Source: Streptomyces tsukubensis
Lineage (GTDB): Bacteria; Actinomycetota; Actinomycetes; Streptomycetales; Streptomycetaceae
Assembly: GCF_009296025.1 (NCBI RefSeq)
Contig: NZ_CP045178.1
Span: 3,348,001 to 3,412,000, forward strand
Length of the DNA stretch: 64,000 bases
Direction of reading: 5' to 3'
Shown here: positions 27,429 to 36,800 of the stretch, piece after piece
Layout of the letters: every line of letters starts with the position of its first letter
Numbering within the stretch: position 1 is the stretch's first letter
Notes under the pieces: model-generated
Databases searched by the model: none
Seen by the model: only the letters and a program-made list of their open reading frames with translations
What the model was told of the DNA's origin: nothing
Translations under genes and position numbers: made by a program

Positions 27429-27957
27429 AGGCCGACGGTATCGGGACAGAAGAGCGGATGAGGCAGGCGGCGGCCTCTTCCCTCGGCCGGGCCCCCTGCC
27501 GACCGTCGTCAGCCGGGCGGCATCCTCGGCCACCGTCCGGCCGCCCCGGCGGCACCCCCTTCGGCCACTGCGGCCGTACCCCTTCGGCTGCTCCGGCCCG
27601 CGCGCTGGGCCACCCTCAGGCCGCCTCGGCCACGCCCAGGCTCACCCCTTCGCCCGCCTCGGCCACCCCTCGGCCACCCCTCGGCCACCCCGGCCGCACG
27701 CTGGGCCACCCTCCAGCCATCACGGCCGCCGTCCGGCCCACCCCTTCGCCCACCCCGGTCTCCCCCTCGGCCGCACGCCCAGGCCCACTCCTTCGCCCGC
27801 CCCGGTCTCCCCCTCGGCCGCACGCTGGGCGCCTCGCCCGCCCCTCCGGTCACCACGGCCGCCGCCCTAGGGGTTCCCGGCCGGGCCTGCCCACCCCGAT
27901 CACACCCCGATCGCACCCCGATCGCACTCCGGTCTCATCCCGGTCCCGCTCCGGACC
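27429..27957. other. repeat-rich intergenic gap
   Basis: This 529-bp space between the P450 start and the MazG stop has no gene I can support. It holds degenerate direct repeats of cggccacccctcggccac-like words (about 27540-27850) and four copies of caccccgatcg-like 11-mers (27890-27930). Confidence 0.6.
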
Positions 27958-28968
27958 TCACCCCCGGCCGCGCGCCTCCGCCGCCAGGATCGCGTCGCGG
28001 TAGGCGCGGGCCGCCGCGCGCAGCGCCGCCTCGGGGTCGGTGCCCGCGGCGTCGGCCCGTGCGGCGAGCGCCAGCAGTTCGTAGCCGATGCCCTGCCCTT
28101 GGGGAAGGGCCGCGTCGAGCCCGGCGGTGCGGGTCCGTGAGGCGAGCTTGGCGGCGAGCGCGAGGGCGGGCTGGCCGAGCGGGACGCCCTCGGTGACCGA
28201 CCCGCGCCGCTTCTCCTCGGCCTTGGTGCGCAGCCAGTGCTCGCGTACCTCCTCGGGGGTACGGGCGCTCTCGTCGCCGAAGACGTGCGGGTGGCGGTGG
28301 ATGAGCTTGTCCACGATCGTGCCTGCCACGTCGTCGACGGAGAACGGTTCCTCCGGGTCGTCCTCGGCGATCCTGGCGTGGAAGACGACCTGGAGGAGTA
28401 CGTCACCCAGTTCCTCGCGCAGTTCCTCCCTGTCGCCGGCCTCGATGGCCTCGACCAGTTCGTAGGACTCCTCCAGCGCGTACTTGGCCAGCCCCTCGTG
28501 GGTCTGCCCCGAGGACCAGGGGCAGTCGGCGCGAATACGGTCCATGACCTGTACGAGGTCGAGGAGGCGGGCGCCCGGCAGGTCGTAGGAGGCGGGGAGC
28601 AGTTCCAGATCGGGCATGGAGAACCGCCCTGAACCCGCGAGCCGGGCCAGTCCGTCGGTGAGGGCCTGGTCGCCCTCGCCCGAGGCGATCACCACGACGG
28701 TGCGGCCTTCGGCGCAGCCGTCGACCAGTTCCATGGCGGTGGGCGAGCCCGGCTCGACGGTGACGCCCGCCTCGCGCAGATACGGGAGCTGCGGATGGTC
28801 CTGGTCCGCGCAGAGCACCCGGTGGGCTTCCCTGAGGGTCTGCCAGGCGGACCAGGAGAGCAGCCCCGGGGCGACGCGGTGGCTGGTGGTGAGGAGGACG
28901 ATCCGGCCGGGGGACTCGCCGGGACTACTCGCGCCGGAACCGGCCGTGCCGGGACTGTTTGCGTTCAC
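27958..28968 (-). CDS. mazG: MazG-family nucleoside triphosphate pyrophosphohydrolase
   Basis: This 336-residue enzyme hydrolyses (d)NTPs or aberrant nucleotides to monophosphates. The MazG core is clear: CPWSSGQTHEGLAKYALEESYELVEAIE, then ELREELGDVLLQVVFHARI with the metal-binding E-E-x-x-E and E-x-x-D sets, and FSVDDVAGTIVDKLIHRHPHVFGD. The first 115 residues form the actinobacterial N-terminal domain resembling tetrapyrrole methylases (IVLLTTSHRVAPGLLSW). A terminator separates it from the lipoprotein gene. Confidence 0.92.
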   Translation of the reverse strand: MNANSPGTAGSGASSPGESPGRIVLLTTSHRVAPGLLSWSAWQTLREAHRVLCADQDHPQLPYLREAGVTVEPGSPTAMELVDGCAEGRTVVVIASGEGDQALTDGLARLAGSGRFSMPDLELLPASYDLPGARLLDLVQVMDRIRADCPWSSGQTHEGLAKYALEESYELVEAIEAGDREELREELGDVLLQVVFHARIAEDDPEEPFSVDDVAGTIVDKLIHRHPHVFGDESARTPEEVREHWLRTKAEEKRRGSVTEGVPLGQPALALAAKLASRTRTAGLDAALPQGQGIGYELLALAARADAAGTDPEAALRAAARAYRDAILAAEARGRG

Positions 28969-29003
28969 CCCCCGAACGTAACCCAGGCCCCGCGGGACCC
29001 GCG

Positions 29004-29030
29004 CGGCCCCCGGATCTTCCTCGGGGGCCG
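29004..29030. terminator. stem-loop terminator of the lipoprotein gene
   Basis: Nine-base arms CGGCCCCCG and CGGGGGCCG with a 9-base loop lie 43 bp past the lipoprotein stop. Confidence 0.7.
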
Positions 29031-29072
29031 GGCGGGGGCCGGGTGGAGCGGAGGGCCTGGCCCGGTGGGGGC

Positions 29073-29732
29073 CTACGCCTGCTCGGGTGCCGCCTTCGCG
29101 GTCACGTCCTTGACCCAGGGGGTCTTGGCGTCGCTGCGACGGCTCTTCTCCACGTCCCAGGTGCCGTACCGGGGGTTGAGGTCGATGTTGAGTTTCCTGG
29201 AGGCGGTGGAGAGCGCCTTCCAGAAGGTGGCCTGGCCCTGCGGGGAGTTCGGGTCGGCGCCGAGCACCCGGTACAGCTTCTGGGCGGTGATCTCGGTGCG
29301 CAGGCTGTCGTCGAGCCGCGCGGGGGCCACGCTGTACTGCTGGAGCCAGCCGGTCTCCAGCGCCTTCGAGCCGCCCGCCTGCCGCTCAAGACCCGTACGC
29401 ATCGACTGGATCTCACGGCGGGTGACGTCGACGCCCTTGTCGGCGGCGGCGCGGTGCAGGACACGGTCGAGGACCATCGTCTGGAGGGTGTTGCGGGCGA
29501 GGCCGCCGCTCTTGGACACGGCCTGCGAGTACTGCTCGTCGTCCTTGGTCGCGGAGCGCTGCGCGTCCCGCACCTCGGTGACCCTGCTCTCCAGTTGCGC
29601 GACGGTGATGCGGTCCTTGCCGACGACGGCGGCCGCGCCCGGGTGTGCCTGGCTGCCGCACGCGGCCAGCAGGGGCGCGCCCACGACAAGGGCGGTGGAG
29701 ACGGTGAGCGCGGTGCGACGGCGGCGGTGCAA
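29073..29732 (-). CDS. SurA N-terminal-like lipoprotein
   Basis: This 219-residue exported protein has a basic start (HRRRRT), a hydrophobic stretch and a lipobox (PLLAAC, Cys 25), so it should be anchored to the outer face of the membrane. The mature part (AVVGKDRITVAQLESRVTEVRDAQ, LARNTLQTMVLDRVLHRAAADKGVDVTRREI) matches SurA/PrsA N-terminal chaperone helices; no rotamase domain follows. I chose the TTG start because GGGAGG is 5 bases upstream and it gives a proper signal peptide; a GTG eight codons earlier is the alternative. Confidence 0.8.
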   Translation of the reverse strand: MHRRRRTALTVSTALVVGAPLLAACGSQAHPGAAAVVGKDRITVAQLESRVTEVRDAQRSATKDDEQYSQAVSKSGGLARNTLQTMVLDRVLHRAAADKGVDVTRREIQSMRTGLERQAGGSKALETGWLQQYSVAPARLDDSLRTEITAQKLYRVLGADPNSPQGQATFWKALSTASRKLNIDLNPRYGTWDVEKSRRSDAKTPWVKDVTAKAAPEQA

Positions 29733-29890
29733 AGGAGCCTCCCGGGGTGGTGGGGTCACAGATGCGACGCGCCGGGGTCTCGCGCCTCCGCCGGGAGCGG
29801 TGGTGGGGCGACACGACGACGCACAACACCTTGCGGTGATCGATGTTAGGCAGTCGGTGTGGTCTGGGCCACTGATTCGACTGATTCGAC

Positions 29891-29994
29891 CAACGATTCG
29901 TCTCGCCCAAGGATTCGTCTCACCCAAAGATTCGTTTCGCCCAAGGATCGGTCTGACCCCGAAGATTCGTCCGACCCCGAGGTTCGTTCGCGCG
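29891..29994. repeat. 17-bp tandem repeat, about six copies
   Basis: Units such as caaggattcgtctcacc repeat six times with drift in the 303-bp gap between the lipoprotein gene and the kinase gene end; two shorter gattcga copies lie just before. No gene covers them. Confidence 0.85.
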
Positions 29995-30035
29995 TCGCCC
30001 GCCCCTGGGTGAGGGGCCCGGGAGGGGGGGGAGGT

Positions 30036-31595
30036 TCAGCGGACCTGGCCGAGCCAGTGCAAGGTGCGGCGGATCTCACCGGGGAAGGCGTGACCGGGGC
30101 CGTAGAGCATTTGCGCTTCCTGGAGGAGTCCGACCAGCACCCCGTGGGCACCGGCCCGGTCGCCGAGAGTGAGGAGCAAGTGGCCGATACGGCGCCGGAT
30201 TTCGAGGGCGAGGCGTGGGTCGGGCTGGACGTACTGGTTGGCGAAGTACGGGAGCAGCGCCCGGTATTCGGTGAGGGCGACGGCGGCCTCACCGAGCTGT
30301 TCGAGGCACTGCGCCGCTTCGTAGCGGAAACGCAGCGCCTCAAGGTCGGCGGCGCCCTTGTCCGTGGTCCGCTCTTCGGCGAGGCGGCGCAGTTCCGGCA
30401 GGGCCCTGCGGTACTGGCCGTCGTCCATGAGGGTCGTGGCGTAGAGCCTGCGGAGAGTGGTGACGACCTTGGAGCGGTCGCCGTGCAGGGCGGCGGCCGC
30501 GGGGAGTATCGCGCCGAGCGTGTCGACGGCCTGGGTGATGCGGCCCTCCCCCAGCAGGCGTTTCACCTCGTCCACGGCGGCGGCCACGTCCAGCGGCGAC
30601 CAGGCCCGCTCGTCCGCGCCGGTCTCGGGCGCCGGGGGCCGCGCGGGCATGTCGGGCCGGGGTGCGGGGGTGGCCGCGTGGTCGGGCCAGGGCGCGAGCG
30701 GGCGCAGGAAGGGGCGGGTCGGGTCGAGGGTGGCGGCGGGCGCGGCGGAGCCGGAGGCGGTGGGCAGCAGCGGGGCCAGTACCGCGTAGACCTCTTGGGC
30801 GTGAGCGGGCCGGTGCTGGGGGTCCTTGGCGAGCAGCCGCAGGACGAGCGCCTCAAGCTCGGTCGGGACCTCGGGGCGGAGCCCCCGTACGGGGACGGGC
30901 TGTTCGTAGAGGTGGCGGTGGAGGACGCCGAGGACGGTGGCGCCCTCGAAGGGGACGGTTCCCGTGAGCAGTTCGTGCAGGACGGCCCCGAGGGCGTAGA
31001 GGTCGGTGTACGGGCCGACGGCGCCACCCATGGCCTGCTCGGGCGCCATGTAGGCGGGACTGCCTATGGGGGTACCCGTGTGGGTGAGGCGGGTGGTGTC
31101 GGTGTCCATGACGGCGGCCACGCCGAGATCGAGGACGGTGACGGAACCGTCCGCTCTGATCATCAGGTTGCCCGGCTTGAGGTCCCGGTGAACGATCGGG
31201 ACGGCGTGCACGGCGGAGAGCACCGCGCACACCTGGGCGGCGACGGCGACGGCCCACTGCCAGGGGTAGGGGCGGCGCGTCGCGAGGTGGTGGGCGAGGT
31301 CGGTCCCGTCGATGTACTGCATGACGAGGAACAGGTCGTCGTCCTCGGCGCCCGCGTCGTGCACGGTGACCAACCCCGGGTGGTCGACCTGGGCGGTGAC
31401 CCGGCATTCGCGTACGAAACGGCCGCGCAGTTCGTCGGCGGTCTCCCCCGCGAGACGGTCGGGGCGCAGCAGTTTCACGGCGACGCGGCGGTCGAGACGC
31501 CTGTCGTAGGCGGCCCACACCTGGCCCATACCGCCCTGTCCGATGAGCGCGGAGAGTTCGTACCGGTCGGCGACGACCCGTGCCGCAGCCGTCAT
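30036..31595 (-). CDS. serine/threonine protein kinase, soluble, with TPR-like tail
   Basis: This 519-residue Hanks-type kinase has the glycine loop LIGQGGMGQVWAAYD, the lysine motif VAVKLLRPD, the catalytic loop VHRDLKPGNLMI, the metal motif DLG (in place of DFG), GTPIGSPAYMAPEQ and DLYALGAVLHELLTG. A Pro-rich spacer leads to about 180 residues of helical repeats (LRRLYATTLMDDGQYRRALPEL, RYEAAQCLEQLGEAAVAL) typical of TPR tails. No transmembrane segment is present. It overlaps the upstream membrane protein gene by 4 bp (ATGA), so the pair is translationally coupled. Confidence 0.92.
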   Translation of the reverse strand: MTAAARVVADRYELSALIGQGGMGQVWAAYDRRLDRRVAVKLLRPDRLAGETADELRGRFVRECRVTAQVDHPGLVTVHDAGAEDDDLFLVMQYIDGTDLAHHLATRRPYPWQWAVAVAAQVCAVLSAVHAVPIVHRDLKPGNLMIRADGSVTVLDLGVAAVMDTDTTRLTHTGTPIGSPAYMAPEQAMGGAVGPYTDLYALGAVLHELLTGTVPFEGATVLGVLHRHLYEQPVPVRGLRPEVPTELEALVLRLLAKDPQHRPAHAQEVYAVLAPLLPTASGSAAPAATLDPTRPFLRPLAPWPDHAATPAPRPDMPARPPAPETGADERAWSPLDVAAAVDEVKRLLGEGRITQAVDTLGAILPAAAALHGDRSKVVTTLRRLYATTLMDDGQYRRALPELRRLAEERTTDKGAADLEALRFRYEAAQCLEQLGEAAVALTEYRALLPYFANQYVQPDPRLALEIRRRIGHLLLTLGDRAGAHGVLVGLLQEAQMLYGPGHAFPGEIRRTLHWLGQVR

Positions 31596-32416
31596 CGGGT
31601 GTCGCCGTCCGTGCTCCAGCCGTGGGTGTGCGGGTATTCGGGGCCGGGCGGGTCGGTCGGGTGCGGGGGCTGCTGCTGCGATGACCGCTGCCCTTGTGGG
31701 TGCGGGGGCTGCCCTTGTTGGTGGGGCGAGTGTTGCGGTGACTGCTGCCCGTGTGGGGCCGGGGGCTGCTGCCGCTGGGCCGGCGGCCGACCCGTGCCGC
31801 CCTGCTCCTGGCTGCGCAAGTAGTCGCTCAGCTCGTCGAGTTCGGCCCTGACCTGGTCGATCCTGCCTGGCCTGTGCTGCGCGGGCGCGTAGACGGGGGC
31901 ACCCTGCGGCGGCCCCGCCGGGTGGCCGGGGGCGGGGCCAGGCCCTCGCGGGGCCACGTTCGACGGGGGCCGGCCGTAACCGGAGGAGGGAGCGGTGGTT
32001 CCGTAGGGCGAGGGTGAGGGCGAGGGCGTCGGTGGGAAGAGCGCGCCGGGGAACCGAGGGCGCGGCGACCGGTAGTGCTGGATGTCGGCGTAGAGGTAGT
32101 AGCCCGTGAAGCACACCGCGCCGAGGACCAGCCCGAGTGCGCCGACGGCCCCGCGCCAGCTGGTGATCTCATCGCCCTCTTCGGTGACGACGAGAGCGAC
32201 ACAGCTGATGACGACCACGATCGAGACCCAGAAGAGGCCCCAGTGCCGCCGCGCCCGGGTCACGATCGCGAGGCGCAGCATGGTGATCCAGGCGAGCATC
32301 CCGAGGCTGAGCAGCGCAGCGGCCGCGCAGAAGATCCGTACCGTCACCAGCGCGACCGTATGAGGGCGCTGGGCCGGTGGCCGGCCAGGAACGGGGCCTG
32401 GACCGTCGCTGTGCAT
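31592..32416 (-). CDS. membrane protein with Pro/Gln-rich tail, coupled to kinase
   Basis: This 274-residue protein has three or four hydrophobic helices in its first 110 residues (VRIFCAAAALLSLGMLAWITML, GLFWVSIVVVISCVALVV, AVGALGLVLGAVCFTGYYLY), then a long Pro/Gln/His-rich tail with a short helical segment IDQVRAELDELSDYLRSQ. The tail may be a substrate or docking site for the kinase it overlaps; this is an inference from gene coupling. I recognise no named family. Confidence 0.78.
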   Translation of the reverse strand: MHSDGPGPVPGRPPAQRPHTVALVTVRIFCAAAALLSLGMLAWITMLRLAIVTRARRHWGLFWVSIVVVISCVALVVTEEGDEITSWRGAVGALGLVLGAVCFTGYYLYADIQHYRSPRPRFPGALFPPTPSPSPSPYGTTAPSSGYGRPPSNVAPRGPGPAPGHPAGPPQGAPVYAPAQHRPGRIDQVRAELDELSDYLRSQEQGGTGRPPAQRQQPPAPHGQQSPQHSPHQQGQPPHPQGQRSSQQQPPHPTDPPGPEYPHTHGWSTDGDTR

Positions 32417-32554
32417 GGCTGCTCCTGTGACCGGGCGAAAAGAAGGGACGACATACCCGCACGGAAAGCGAACCGTCCTGGCACACGTAAGAGCGTATAC
32501 ACCGACAGCGGGGGTCGTCCCTGGGTTGTACGGACGAACATCCGGGCCGTTGCC

Positions 32555-32586
32555 CCCGGCCCGAGCCGTGAAGAGCGCGGGCCGGG
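32555..32586. terminator. stem-loop terminator of the HNH gene
   Basis: Arms CCCGGCCCG and CGGGCCGGG with a 14-base loop lie 25 bp past the HNH gene stop. Confidence 0.65.
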
Positions 32587-32611
32587 CCGCGAGGGAGCGC
32601 GGGCCGGTGGC

Positions 32612-33400
32612 TCAGCGCGCGTGGAACCGACTCGGCGCCTCCGTAGGCGCGTCACCCGAGGGCAGCTTCTGGTCGGGGCAGGCGGAGAGGACGCGCTGCA
32701 TCGCGTCGCGCTCCGCGCCCGTCACCCACAGCTCGTACTTCTTCTTCACCGCGACCTGTCCCGCCACATAGGTGCAGCGGTACGCCTTCGGGGGCAGCCA
32801 AGTCGCCGTGTCGCCCTCGCCCTTGCTGCGGTTGGGGCCCGCGCTGACGGCCAGCAGGTTGAGCGGGTCGTTGGCCAGCGCTATCCGCTTGGCCGGGTCC
32901 CACTGCTGGGCGCCCTTCTGCCAGGCGTCGGAGAGGGCGACGAGGTGGTCGATGTCGATGGTGCTGCGGCCCCGCGTGAACGTCACCGACTTGCCCGAGT
33001 ACGGGTCGTCGGTGAGAGTGCCGGTGGCGATGACGCACGTGCCTTCTTTGTACTTCACGTCCTCCAGGTCCCGCTTGAGGACGTCGTTCCTGGTGTCACA
33101 GTGGTTGCTGTCCACATCCGCCCACGCGGATCCGAACTTGTTCCTGTCGTAACCGGTCTTCGGCGCGCGGCCCTTGACGGTGAGTTCACCGACAGCGGCG
33201 AGCGCGGACCCCGCCCCCGCCTCGGCGGTGGAGTCACCCGCGCCGCCGCCCCGGCCGCTCGCTCTGTCCCCGTCGGTGGCCTTGCAGCCGCCCGTGGCGA
33301 GCAGCGCCCCCGCGAACAGCACGACAGCCGTACGCCGCGCACGGGGCGCCCGACCCCTCCGCACACCCGAAACACCCGAAACACCCGAACCGACTGCCAT
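32612..33400 (-). CDS. secreted HNH endonuclease family protein
   Basis: This 262-residue exported protein has an Arg-rich start, a hydrophobic core and a Cys at residue 39 (LLATGGC), possibly a lipobox. The mature part matches DUF1524/HNH proteins: KTGYDRNKFGSAWADVDSNHCDTRNDVL, TIDIDHLVALSDAWQKGA (catalytic D-H) and IALANDPLNLLAVSAGPNRSKGEGD with LPP. These are extracellular nucleases common in Streptomyces. I chose the ATG with GGAAGG upstream instead of a GTG-type start 15 codons earlier. Confidence 0.88.
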   Translation of the reverse strand: MAVGSGVSGVSGVRRGRAPRARRTAVVLFAGALLATGGCKATDGDRASGRGGGAGDSTAEAGAGSALAAVGELTVKGRAPKTGYDRNKFGSAWADVDSNHCDTRNDVLKRDLEDVKYKEGTCVIATGTLTDDPYSGKSVTFTRGRSTIDIDHLVALSDAWQKGAQQWDPAKRIALANDPLNLLAVSAGPNRSKGEGDTATWLPPKAYRCTYVAGQVAVKKKYELWVTGAERDAMQRVLSACPDQKLPSGDAPTEAPSRFHAR

Positions 33401-33877
33401 GACACGCCTTCCCGATCCCCCCTGGCGCGCGGCCGGGCAGGGCACGCGCGGCGGCCACTGCCTGACCGCCGGTCAGGTTCGAACTCACTGGCCAAGCACC
33501 TGATCAATGCTCGATCAAAACCGTACAGCGCGCGGTGAGCGCCCGATTCACCTCTACCCGTGGAGCCGTCCCGCGATACGCCGGCGATACGCCCGTACCG
33601 CGCCTGTCCCACACCTGCGCCACGCGTACGCCACACCAGCGCCACGCGTACGGACGGGCCGGGGCCGGGGCCGGGGATACGTCCGTCCATCCGCGGCCCC
33701 GGCCCCGGCCCCGGCCCGTCGTGCAGCCCCACTCGCCGCCGTACGCCCCCCGCTCGCCGCCGTACGCCCCCGGATCGTGGTCAAGCCCCCGGATCGTTCA
33801 CGCCCCTCGGCTCATGGTCACGGACCCCAGGAACGTGGTCACGCCCCCAGGAACGTGGTCACGCCCTCGGCTCGTGG
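33401..33877. other. repeat-rich intergenic gap
   Basis: This 477-bp gap between the HNH gene start and the mfd stop has no supported gene. It contains (ggccgg)n and (ccccgg)n runs near 33655-33720, two copies of ctcgccgccgtacgccccc (33730-33770) and a 20-bp repeat cccaggaacgtggtcacgcc with drift (33811-33896). Confidence 0.6.
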
Positions 33878-33896
33878 TCACGACCCCAGGATCGTC
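33811..33896. repeat. 20-21-bp tandem repeat at the mfd stop
   Basis: Four copies of a unit containing ggtcacg and cccaggaacgtg run up to and into the last codons of mfd, so the repeat defines part of its C-terminus. Confidence 0.75.
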
Positions 33897-36800
33897 GTGA
33901 GGAACTCACCCGTCCAGGCCAGCAGTTCACGCCCCACCACCGGCTTCCCGCCGATCTTCCCCGAGGTCGGCCTCGGTACGAGGATCTGCTGCGCGGTCGC
34001 CTTCATGACGGTGCGCGGGTAGAGCCGCTTCAGCCGCAGCTCCTGCGATTCGCGCAGGTCGCTCACGGGGGCGAAGCGGATGTTGTTGCCCTGGAGGACG
34101 ATCTCACCGACCCCGCAGGACCTGGCCAGCATCCGCAGCCCCGCGACGAGCAGCAGGTTCTCCACCGGCTCCGGCAACTTGCCGTAGCGGTCGGTCAGTT
34201 CCTCCCGTACCGCCCTGATGTCCGCCTCCGAACTGGCGGAGGCGATCGCACGGTACGCCTGTAGACGCAGCCGCTCGCCGGGCGCGTAGTCGTGCGGGAC
34301 GTGCGCGTCGACGGGCAGTTCGATCTTCACCTCAAGCGGCGGCTCCTCCTCGACACCGCCCTCAAGGGAGGCCCGGTAGTCCGCGACGGCCTCGCCGACC
34401 ATCCGTACGTACAGGTCGAAGCCGACGCCCGCGATGTGTCCCGACTGCTCGCCGCCGAGGAGGTTGCCCGCGCCCCGGATCTCCAGGTCCTTCATCGCCA
34501 CGTACATGCCCGCGCCCATCTCCGTGTGCTGGGCGATGGTCGCGAGCCGTTCGTGCGCGGTCTCCGTGAGGGGCTTCTCCGGCGGGTAGAGGAAGTAGGC
34601 GTACCCCCGGTCCCTGCCCCGGCCCACCCGGCCGCGCAACTGGTGGAGCTGGGAGAGACCGAAGTTGTCGCCGCGCTCGACGATGAGGGTGTTGGCGTTG
34701 GAGATGTCGATGCCGGACTCGACGATCGTCGTGGAGACGAGGACGTCGAACTTCTTCTCCCAGAAGTCGACCACTACCTGTTCGAGAGCCTGCTCCGACA
34801 TCTGCCCGTGCGCGGTCGCGATCCGCGCCTCCGGCACGATCGCCCGCAGCCGGGAGGCGGCTCTGTCGATCGACTCCACCCGGTTGTGGATGTAGAAGAC
34901 CTGACCCTCCCGCAGCAGCTCACGGCGGAGGGCGGCGCCGATCTGCCGCTCCTCGTAGGGCCCGACGAAGGTGAGTACGGGGTGGCGCTCCTCCGGCGGG
35001 GTGGTGATCGTGGACATCTCACGGATGCCGGTGACCGCCATCTCCAGGGTGCGGGGGATCGGCGTCGCGGACATCGTGAGGACATCGACGTTGGCGCGGA
35101 GCTTCTTCAGCTGCTCCTTGTGCTCGACGCCGAAGCGCTGCTCCTCGTCCACGATGACAAGCCCGAGGTCCTTGAACTTCGTCTCGGAGGAGAACAGCCG
35201 GTGCGTACCGATGACGAGGTCGACGGAGCCGTCGCGCAGCCCCTCAAGGGTGGCCTTCGACGCGGTCTCCGACTGGAAGCGGGACAGGGCCTTGATGGTG
35301 ACGGGGAACTGCGCGTACCGCTCGGAGAACGTCGACATGTGCTGCTGCACCAGCAGCGTCGTCGGTACGAGGACGGCGACCTGCTTGCCGTCCTGTACGG
35401 CCTTGAAGGCGGCACGTACCGCGATCTCCGTCTTGCCGTAGCCGACGTCGCCGCAGATCAGCCGGTCCATGGGGACCGTCTTCTCCATGTCCTCCTTGAC
35501 CTCGCCGATGGTGGTGAGCTGATCGGGCGTCTCCGCGTAGGGGAAGGCGTCCTCAAGCTCCCGCTGCCACGGCGTGTCCGGCGCGAAGGCGTGGCCCGGG
35601 GCCGCCATCCGCGCCGAGTACAGCTTGATCAGGTCGGCCGCGATCTCCTTGACGGCCTTCTTGGCGCGCGCCTTCGTCTTGGTCCAGTCGGCGCCGCCGA
35701 GCCTGTGCAGCGTCGGGGCCTCACCGCCGACGTACTTGGTGATCTGTTCGAGCTGGTCGGTGGGGATGTAGAGCCGGTCGCCCGGCTGGCCGCGCTTGGC
35801 CGCCGCGTACTCCACGACGAGGTACTCGCGGGTCGCGCCCTGCACCGTGCGCTGGACCATCTCGATGTAGCGGCCCACGCCGTGCTGCTCGTGGACGATG
35901 TGGTCGCCGGCCTCCAGGGTCAGCGGGTCGATGGTCTTGCGGCGCCGGGCCGGCATCCGCACGCCCTCGCGGCCCGCCGCCTTCTGCCCGGTGAGGTCGG
36001 TCTCCGTGAGGACGGCGAGCCGCAGCTCGGGCGCCACGAAGCCGTGGTCGATGGAGCCGCACGACACATGGACGACGGACGGCGTGATCTCTTCCAGGTG
36101 CTGGTCGAGGCGGGCGGCGATGCCCTCGCCTCCCAGTACCTCGACGGTGCGGCTGGCCGGGCCGTGGCCCTCGGTGACGTAGACCGTGCGCCAGCCGTCC
36201 GACAGCCACTGCTTGGTGTCGGCGAGAGCCCGCGCGGTGTCGCCCCGGTAGGTCTCGGGGGCGTGCATGCCGAGCTTGAGGGTGTCCGACTCCTCAAGGG
36301 TCAGCTCCTCGTCGGCGGCGAACGGCGACACCGTCCACCACATCATTCCCAGCTCGCGGGCGCGCTGACGGACATCGGCGATGCCCCACAGGGACGCGGC
36401 GCCGACATCGATGGGCGCCTCGCCGCCGCCCGCCGAAGCGGCCCACGAGGCCTGGAGGAACTCCTGGCTGGTCGCGACCAGGTCGGCGGCCCTGGTCCTC
36501 ACCCGCTCCGGGTCGCACACCACGGTCATCGCGCCCGCGGGCAGTACGTCGAGCAGCAGTTCCATCTCGTCCACGAGGACGGGGGCCAGCGACTCCATGC
36601 CCTCGACCGCGATGCCCTCCGCGATCTTGCCGAGCAGTTCGCCCAGCTCGGGGTGGCGCTCAGCGAGGACCGCGGCCCGCTCCCGCACGTCGTCGGTGAG
36701 CAGCAGCTCACGGCAGGGCGGCGCCCACAGTCCGTGGTCGGCGACCTCAAGGGAACGCTGGTCGGCGACCTTGAAGTAACGGATCTCCTCGACGTCGTCG

